Below are positions 9,366 through 15,180 of a DNA stretch of 15,180 nucleotides, in pieces (position 1 is the stretch's first letter; each line of letters opens with the position of its first letter). A model generated the notes under the pieces. It saw nothing but the letters and a program-made list of their open reading frames with translations. It ran no database searches and was not told the DNA's origin. Origin of the DNA: Ettlia oleoabundans (lineage: Eukaryota > Chlorophyta > Chlorophyceae > Chlamydomonadales); assembly GCA_019693395.1 (NCBI GenBank), contig JAAMXP010001296.1, positions 22,504 through 37,683 on the forward strand, given 5' to 3'. Both the position numbers and the translations under genes were made by a program.

Positions 9366-9680
9366 CGCCAGCCTGTCACAGCATCTAAGCATCTACCCTC
9401 AACTCACCCATGCGTATGCGACTTATTTCTCCTCTCACCAACGATACTTGCACGCTTATACGTCCGTAATCCGCTAAGCAGAGAGCTCCACGGTGAACAG
9501 CACTGCTGCTCCGGGCCGTCCAACAGACGGCAACAACGGGGGTTGAGTGTCCAACCCTGGCGTTCGTGAACCCACAGTTAGCTTATCTGGGGCAAATACG
9601 GCTTCGGCTTACATTCTGAGCGTCCTGCCGCTAGAGGGGTGACACCGGACCCCCACACCGGAACCCAAAAGTCCTTTGTT

Positions 9681-9842
9681 GTACAAACCGAACCACGTCT
9701 CAGTGGATCCGCGTACGTGTGCCGCAGCGCGCGTGGAGCCACCACGGGAGGAGTGAGCTGCAGGTGCGGGCCGGTGGCATGCCGCCCGTCTGAGGTGCTG
9801 CCCACCCAACGCCTCCTCTTCCTGATCTCTCAAGAGTGGTAC
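9681..9842. promoter_or_regulatory. Three GTAC cores upstream of the multicopper oxidase
   Basis: GTAC occurs at 9681-9684, 9713-9716 and 9839-9842, about 97-258 bases before the oxidase start codon. GTAC is the essential core of the copper-response element bound by the Chlamydomonas regulator CRR1. A 4-base motif is weak evidence by itself, so a copper-responsive promoter is only a possibility. Confidence 0.25.
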
Positions 9843-9938
9843 CCTCTAATCCATGGATGCAACCCCACTTCCCAGTGTGCCCCTTGCCTGTGATTCCTGC
9901 AGGCTGCCTAGACGGGACTCCACCTGATACCCGCCGCC

Positions 9939-12900
9939 ATGCGCCCCACCGTGCTCGGCTTGCTGCTGGCGGTTGCAGCTCTGGCCAGCCATGCCGCTGC
10001 CGACAGTTCTGATGCACCAGGCCAGATGGATTTTCCCCTTGTCAGTTTTTCCTTTGGCCAAAAGTTAGAGGATCTGCCGGGCCGCTCAGTGCTGGTGCCA
10101 AGCGGCCTGCGTGCATCCATCAACATCACCCTCACCCCAGCCACTCTAGTGGTGCGCTGCCGTCTGCTGATGAGGAACAGAACTTTGCAGCTGCTGTTGC
10201 ATGTGAACGTGCGCCTATGCTGCGGCTTGCGGCTTAGGCTTGTGGCATAATTCTATATTCTGCACAGTGCTGGCATCAGAGCATGCTCACTGAAGCAGCT
10301 TGCCCCGTTTTGCCAGACCGCTGTTAAGGGCCAGCTGTTTCGCACACGTATCTCCACTACCATCCCTCACACTGCTGCAGGCTTCTAACGGCACTGACGC
10401 ACTGGCATTCACCAACGGAATGTACCGGTGTGTGCATTTCGGTGTGAGCGATAACACAGCGATCAAGCACAGCAGGCCCATTCATGCTCCCATGCATTGA
10501 TGGATGCCGCAAGCAGCATGCTCGCCTGGCCAGAGTGGCTGCATTCCCTGCGGTTTAAACTGCTCCCACTGCCAACATAATCCTCCAGAGCTCCCCAACC
10601 CCGGCGCCCGCCCTGCTGCTCACAGAGATGGCAAAACTGGAGGGGTGCACCTGTTTGGTCCCACGTTGCGGCTGCGGGCGGGAGAGAAGTACGTGATTTA
10701 CTTGGCCAACAACCTGACCATTGGCTCAAATACCACACAGGCGAGAGAAAGCTTGTTGTAGAGTCAGCAAACCTGCACTGGAGTAACAGCTCATATGCTG
10801 TCTGTGGCGCAGCGACAAGCCTGATTGGCGTCATGTTCTCGCTGTATTATGTGGTGTGGTTGTTGACCTTGATTACGGCAATAAAGTATCCCCTACATGT
10901 ATTCTTGACTTACTAGCCTCCAGGGTGAGTTCAACGAATTCCGTGACCCCGCGGACACCAACCTGCACACACACGGCCTGCACGACAGCCCGGGTGGGTG
11001 GGTGGTTGGGGTTTGTTGGTGTGTGGTGGTGTGGGGACATGGACATGTGCACTCGGTTTAGTTTGAGCAGCAGTGTGACTGCAAATGATGAGATGGACAC
11101 CCAAAAAGCAAAGCATGAGGGGCAGTCGCCTTCTGACTGTGGACTGTTGCACATCCGGCAGACAGCCACCGCACCAGTCGTCCTCCACTGATGTGTCCAT
11201 CTCGTTGCTGTGGCTGTGCTGTAATGGGAGCAGGTGTGCTGTCCCAAGACACGGCAGAGGAGTACTACGGTGAGCAGCGATCAGTCCTGCCGCCAGCTGT
11301 CGCCTGCTGCCAGATATCGCGGTACAGCCTGGACTGCCTGCCGCCCGCCCCCATCCCAAGGGGCACATGAAGCCATTTGCACCAGTGCCACAGATGCTTG
11401 CTTGTACTGCTGCTGCTAGCTTCACACTGATGGACTGCCAGCGCTGCTCCCAGCCACTCCACAGATCCCTTTCAGATCCTACCTTACCCGCCCAGTTGCT
11501 GCTCGGGCGCTGACTGCGGCTTTTACTTTTTCGTAAGCTCAGTCGTCTTATGCCTGGTGTCCCTTCCTTGCTTCAGGGGAGGACAACATCTTCATCACGG
11601 TGCCGGGCAAGCTGTCTGCCGACGACGAGCCCAGCAGGCTGGCCCTCAACTCATCCCTTCCTCCTGACCACCTGCCGGGCCTGCACTGGTACCACCCACA
11701 CATGCAATCAGTAGGGAAGGGGTCTAACGCTTGACAAGCATGAATTAAAATAGGGAACTGCAAAAGACATAGGGGGAACAGTCAGTCAACTTGAGGGCGC
11801 CGGCTGCCCTCCCAATGCTTTGGCCATGTTTCTGGTGCCAGCATCCAACCGCCACAACACACCCCTTGTCATGCAGGCTCTTCAACCCTTCAAACCTCCA
11901 CGGCCAATGGGCTGATCGTGGTGGAAGGTGGGACTGGCGTGGGAAGCACTGATCGCGTCCTGGCATTTCATATGTTGGCCCCTCAATTCTAATCTTGATT
12001 GCTTGCATTAGACGGTCTGTGGTATTGAACTGGTCCGACCACCCGCTCTATGGCCACTGGCCACCACATGGTCTTGCACACCCGCCCACTGCCCACTTCC
12101 TGCCCCCCTGCACGCCTGCATGATGCACCCGTGACCCTCCTGCGCACCTGTCCTTCCACGCACCTACTGGCCTGCCTGCCAGCAGATGACGAGTCGTGGC
12201 TGCCTGTGGGATCCGGGTGCGGCGAGGTGTGGGGGCTGATGCAGGAGGTGCCGGATGTGCTGCTCCACCTGGCGCTCCTCACCTTTGCGGGACCATCGGC
12301 AATGACCCTGTCGGTGAGCAACCGCCATCACTGACATTGTAAACATGCAGAGACTGTAGTGTAGACTTGTGCTTCCTGTGCTAAGGAGGACTGCGCTGAG
12401 TGGAGCCTGTGGCCACAGACTCAGTGGGAGGGCGGCCTGTTGCCTGCCTGCCTGCCTGCCTGCCCGCTAGGCTGGCCAACTACCCAACTGCAGCATGGCT
12501 GGTGTGCAGCATCAGCTGCAGCCCCTGTAGGAGATAAGCGATGACGTGCTGTATCATTGCAGGTCACACCCTGTTCAAAGTTTGGTCATAGTGTCCTCTC
12601 CTGCAGGCAGCAGCTGTTGCCACCTGCTTGCTTTCCTCATTTTGCTGCCTGCTTGGCTTTTGAAGACATTTGACTGCCTGCATGCCCACCTTACTGCCCA
12701 CCACTCAGCTACCTACCCGTGTTAAGCTGCCTGCGATGCCTGCCCGCCTGCAGCTGTCCACCAGCATGGAAGGTGCTGAGCGATACGACACAAACTACCA
12801 GGCGTACTCTGAAAACGCAGCTCCACGCAACATCTACTGCTGCAATGAGACGGGAACAGATTATGACGTGAGTAATGGTGTGCGGTTGTATATTTGTGTG

Positions 12901-15020
12901 TGGGTGTAAGTAAGTGGGTGGGGCTCAGGGTGCCACCAGGGCTGGTGGATTGCAAGGGAGGTAGCCGGCCATGCCCTTCTTAGCGGCGGGTGTGCTAGGC
13001 TGGGCAGGCGTGGATGCAGCAACCTGTGCCCCCATTTTCCCACCCTAACCACCAACCCCCTGCCCGCCTGCAGTCCCTGCCACTGCTTGGCTCCATGTCC
13101 AACACAAGCTTTGTGCTGGTCAACGGCGGCTACGCCCCAGTCATCACAATGCAGGTGCATGGCAGCATGGGCAGCATGGTTGCAGTATTGCATGCACTGG
13201 GATGACTGGGGTGTTAATGAGTGGTGGGACTTTGATGGCACGGTGGGTTGTCTGGGGGCGATTCCCCTCGTTTTTAGTGGTTAGCAGTGATCACTGTGCT
13301 CATTGTTGCTTCCTGGTTCACTACCGGTTCCCGTCCGTCCTGCTCCATATCCCCCATGCCATGCCACATGACCCGTCAATCGACCCCTTTCATGCTTCTG
13401 CTTGCTCCTTGTGAGCTGCTGTATGGCAATCCTTAGGCATGTCGGGCCTGCTGCTGCTATACACGCGATACGCTTCCTGTGCAGGCGGGACGCTACCAGC
13501 GCTGGCGTCTGGTCAACACTGGCTACAAGGGCATGGTTGACTTGACTGTGCTGGATCCATCCACAGGCCTGCCCACAGACCAGTGCGATCTGCAGCTGCT
13601 GGCTAAGGACGGTGAGTGGGTATGGGCTGAAGGAGGAATGTGAGTGGGTGGTGCATGAAGGGGGGAACGGGCACGTCAGTGGTTCACCAACTGCTGCTGG
13701 GGAAGGACGGTGAGCAGGCGGGTGAATGTGCAGCAGGGTGAGTTTCGCCCCTTCTCCCTGCAGTGGTGACTTCGTTTTTTGCCAAAGAAACTCCATTTCT
13801 TCACTAAAATAACAATGCTTCACCAACAAAGAAACAAAGAAGTGAACAGGAGATAGGCATGCTGTTCTGAGCACTTTTGTGTGCTTTGCTGTGAGTGAAA
13901 AGCGGTCTGTGGCGGGCCAGACTGCTGCTTTCCATTGCGGCTCGAGTTGTTGCCGCCATGGCCGCTATTTCTGCCTCTCTTTGGCAGCCACAAGGAGCAG
14001 TGTAGCTGCCTGTCATTGCGATATACGAAGCGAACACGCACCAAGATGAAAAAAAACGCACCGCAACACTCACACCGCCAGTACACCTGCCTTCATTTCC
14101 CTGCCTTCACCCCTGCTGCAGGCGTGTACCTGATGCAGATCCCTCGCCAGGTGGACCACATCTTCCTCAGCTCTGGCAACCGTGGGGAGCTCCTGGTGCG
14201 CTGCTGGGGTGCACCGGGGGACAAGTACATTGTGGCGGCCGGCGCAGAGCCCAGCCCCTTTGGCCCCGGGTTTGCTAACAAGACTGAGGCGGTGTTCATC
14301 ACCCAGCCGATGGTGGCCACCATTGAGATTGCGGAGGCAGAGGTGCGAAAATATCGTTTTTGCTGTAAGCATACAAAGCGATATTTAGCTGAGCAGGTAC
14401 TGCGATTGCATGGGGCGCTGCTGAGCTGGCGAGTAGGCTTGTTGGCAGTTGTGAGGCGTGTGCGGCAACACTTTGCATCCAGACGCATCCACTAGCATCT
14501 ACCCAACCATACCCCCCCCAACCCCCCCCCCCCACACACACACACCTCCTAACACGCCATTGCAGGGACCTGAGCACGACATGCCGGAGCAGAAGGCGTG
14601 CACACCGCTGCGCCCTGGCTATGCAGCGGACCTGCGTTACGCCAGCTTGGAGGCTCATGGCGCTCTGGACCGCCTCATCAACGACACTGTGGGCTTCTAC
14701 TTTGATGACAGGGTGCGCCTGTGTGTGATAGTGAGCCTGCCTGGCTGTTGGCATGCACGCCAGACAACCTTGGACACAATGCCAGCTTGGGTGGCACAGC
14801 TTGGAGATGGGTGGTGATTTGGTGATAGCCATCTGTGCAGCGGCTGGTGACGCTAGCGCACAGCACTGCGCTGCTTCTCTGGACCCATGCGGACGAACAA
14901 CAACCGTCGCCTTGCTAATTTCACACCTGCACTTCTGGTGTGCTGCAATGCCCACAGGATGCCTGCAACGTCAATGGCCAGGTCTTCACCTTTCTAGACT
15001 TCGACCCCCTGCTCCTGCCG
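9939..15020 (+). CDS. Secreted multicopper oxidase (three-cupredoxin type), 3' truncated by window edge
   Basis: Copper-dependent oxidase coupling substrate oxidation to reduction of O2 to water; substrate not predictable. Exons: 9939-10151, 10381-10427, 10626-10740, 10924-10993, 11234-11269, 11577 to about 11703/11710, 11877-11927, 12186-12313, 12754-12867, 13074-13154, 13485-13611, 14122-14342, 14566-14712 and 14958-15020, then an intron to the edge. About 514 residues are visible. The start has a signal peptide (MRPTVLGLLLAVAALASHAAA). Cupredoxin 1 contains GPTLRLRAGEKYVIYLANNL, the first copper motif NLHTHGLH (His140, 142, 145) and the second, HWYHPH (197-202), then TLQTSTANGLIVVEDD. Cupredoxin 2 includes VNGGYAPVITMQAGRYQRW and RLVNTGYKGMVDLTV. 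Cupredoxin 3 begins at ACNVNGQVFTF; its type-1 copper ligands are beyond the window. Intron 3 is GC-AG. Exons 6 and 7 do not join in frame with canonical sites to give the expected HPHxHGS, so this junction is uncertain. Confidence 0.92.
10741..10923 (+). other. GC-AG intron 3 of the multicopper oxidase
   Basis: The exon ends ACACAG and the intron begins GCGAGA; it ends CCTCCAG at 10923. This phase-0 join gives NTTQ/GEFNEFRDPADTNLHTHGLH, matching the family. The nearest GT downstream (10758) would break the frame before the copper motif. Confidence 0.75.
10992..11011 (+). repeat. G-quadruplex motif spanning the intron 4 splice donor of the oxidase
   Basis: GGG-T-GGG-T-GGG-TGGTT-GGGG on the coding strand, with the donor GT at 10994-10995 inside the first G run. 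It could fold in the pre-mRNA and compete with donor recognition. Confidence 0.65.
12441..12464 (+). repeat. TGCC tetranucleotide repeat in oxidase intron 8
   Basis: Six tandem TGCC units in the intron between 12314 and 12753; further CCTG-rich sequence forms the pyrimidine tract before the exon 9 acceptor. A similar tetranucleotide tract occurs at 2915-2938 in a coatomer zeta intron. Confidence 0.8.
14511..14546 (+). repeat. Poly-C / CA low-complexity tract before oxidase exon 13
   Basis: Two long C runs followed by about six CA units, ending about 20 bases before the acceptor TTGCAG at 14565. It serves as the pyrimidine-rich tract of intron 12. Run lengths may be unreliable in an assembly. 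Confidence 0.8.
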
Positions 15021-15180
15021 GTGAGCGGAGTTTGAGGCTTGCAACGCTGGGCTAATCTGGCTGCTGTGTCTTGATGGCGACGAAAAGTGACCAACACCTT
15101 GAAGCGTCTTCGCCCATTACATTATGCCTCTGCTATAATGTTCAATTCAAGTTGCTCTCAAATCCCGCCCAATAGCTTGC

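Larger units (their letters stand above)
7968..9938. other. About 1.9 kb without a supportable gene
   Basis: This lies between the small minus-strand ORF and the multicopper oxidase, and must hold both upstream regions. It has several open frames without family resemblance or splice support: 8524-7847 minus, 8726-8977 plus starting at TTG, and 9109-9315 plus. It also has a lone plus-strand TGTAA at 9036-9040, two strong palindromes near 9326-9365, a short hairpin at 9515-9531 and several GTAC cores close to the oxidase start. No transposon ends, tRNA or conserved RNA were recognised. Confidence 0.5.

Noticed and set aside
9515..9531. Hairpin GCCGTC-CAACA-GACGGC as a terminator or RNA gene
   Set aside because: The stem is only 6 bp, with no T tract and no recognisable RNA fold around it.
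12337..12341. Other TGTAA motifs (for example 12337, 11219, 5818, 3331) as gene ends
   Set aside because: They lie within introns of genes that clearly continue; the 5-mer is frequent enough by chance.
13612..13709. Extension of oxidase exon 11 to the second donor as normal coding sequence
   Set aside because: The in-frame reading meets a TGA soon after 13611, so it cannot be the main isoform.
13281..13874. 197-codon minus-strand frame
   Set aside because: It runs across oxidase introns and exon 11 on the opposite strand; the plus-strand exon is conserved, so this is a shadow.
1..15180. tRNA genes, CRISPR arrays, transposon ends, organellar insertions
   Set aside because: I looked for A/B-box pairs, regularly spaced repeats and terminal inverted repeats on both strands and saw none that hold up by eye.

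Overview
The window is nuclear DNA of a green alga. The genes are dense with short introns, the introns use GT-AG (and some GC-AG) sites with pyrimidine/CAG acceptors, and gene ends carry TGTAA, the chlorophyte polyadenylation signal. Protein sequences resemble plant and algal homologues. A trebouxiophyte-like or other core chlorophyte is likely, but the sequence alone does not fix the genus. Nothing prokaryotic, no transposase, no CRISPR array and no tRNA or rRNA was seen.

Layout, left to right: (1) the last two exons of an NAD(H) kinase (+, 34-668) with a long 3' UTR to about 1440; (2) a complete seven-exon coatomer zeta subunit gene (-, 3803-1635), tail-to-tail with the kinase; (3) a complete seven-exon 20S proteasome beta-2 subunit gene (+, 4210-6734), head-to-head with coatomer zeta across a 406 bp shared promoter region; (4) a small unrecognised Ala/Pro-rich ORF with a plastid-transit-like N-terminus (-, 7967-7668), tail-to-tail with the proteasome gene; (5) about 1.9 kb with no gene I can support; (6) a secreted multicopper oxidase (+, from 9939), of which 14 exons are visible before the gene runs off the right edge. 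All exon joins listed keep the reading frame, except the junction between exons 6 and 7 of the multicopper oxidase.

The genes are housekeeping or metabolic and do not form a pathway: NADP synthesis, COPI vesicle coat, protein degradation and probable extracellular copper-dependent oxidation. The arrangement alternates convergent and divergent pairs with very tight ends. At both convergent junctions the opposing TGTAA signals lie 18-39 bp apart, so the transcripts should abut or overlap.

I found no convincing new multi-gene system. The points most worth following up are the broken or non-canonical junction right after the copper-ligand motif of the oxidase, a high share of GC-AG introns (2 of 26), the unknown small ORF, and the unexplained 8-9.9 kb interval with two strong palindromes and a GTAC cluster upstream of the copper enzyme.
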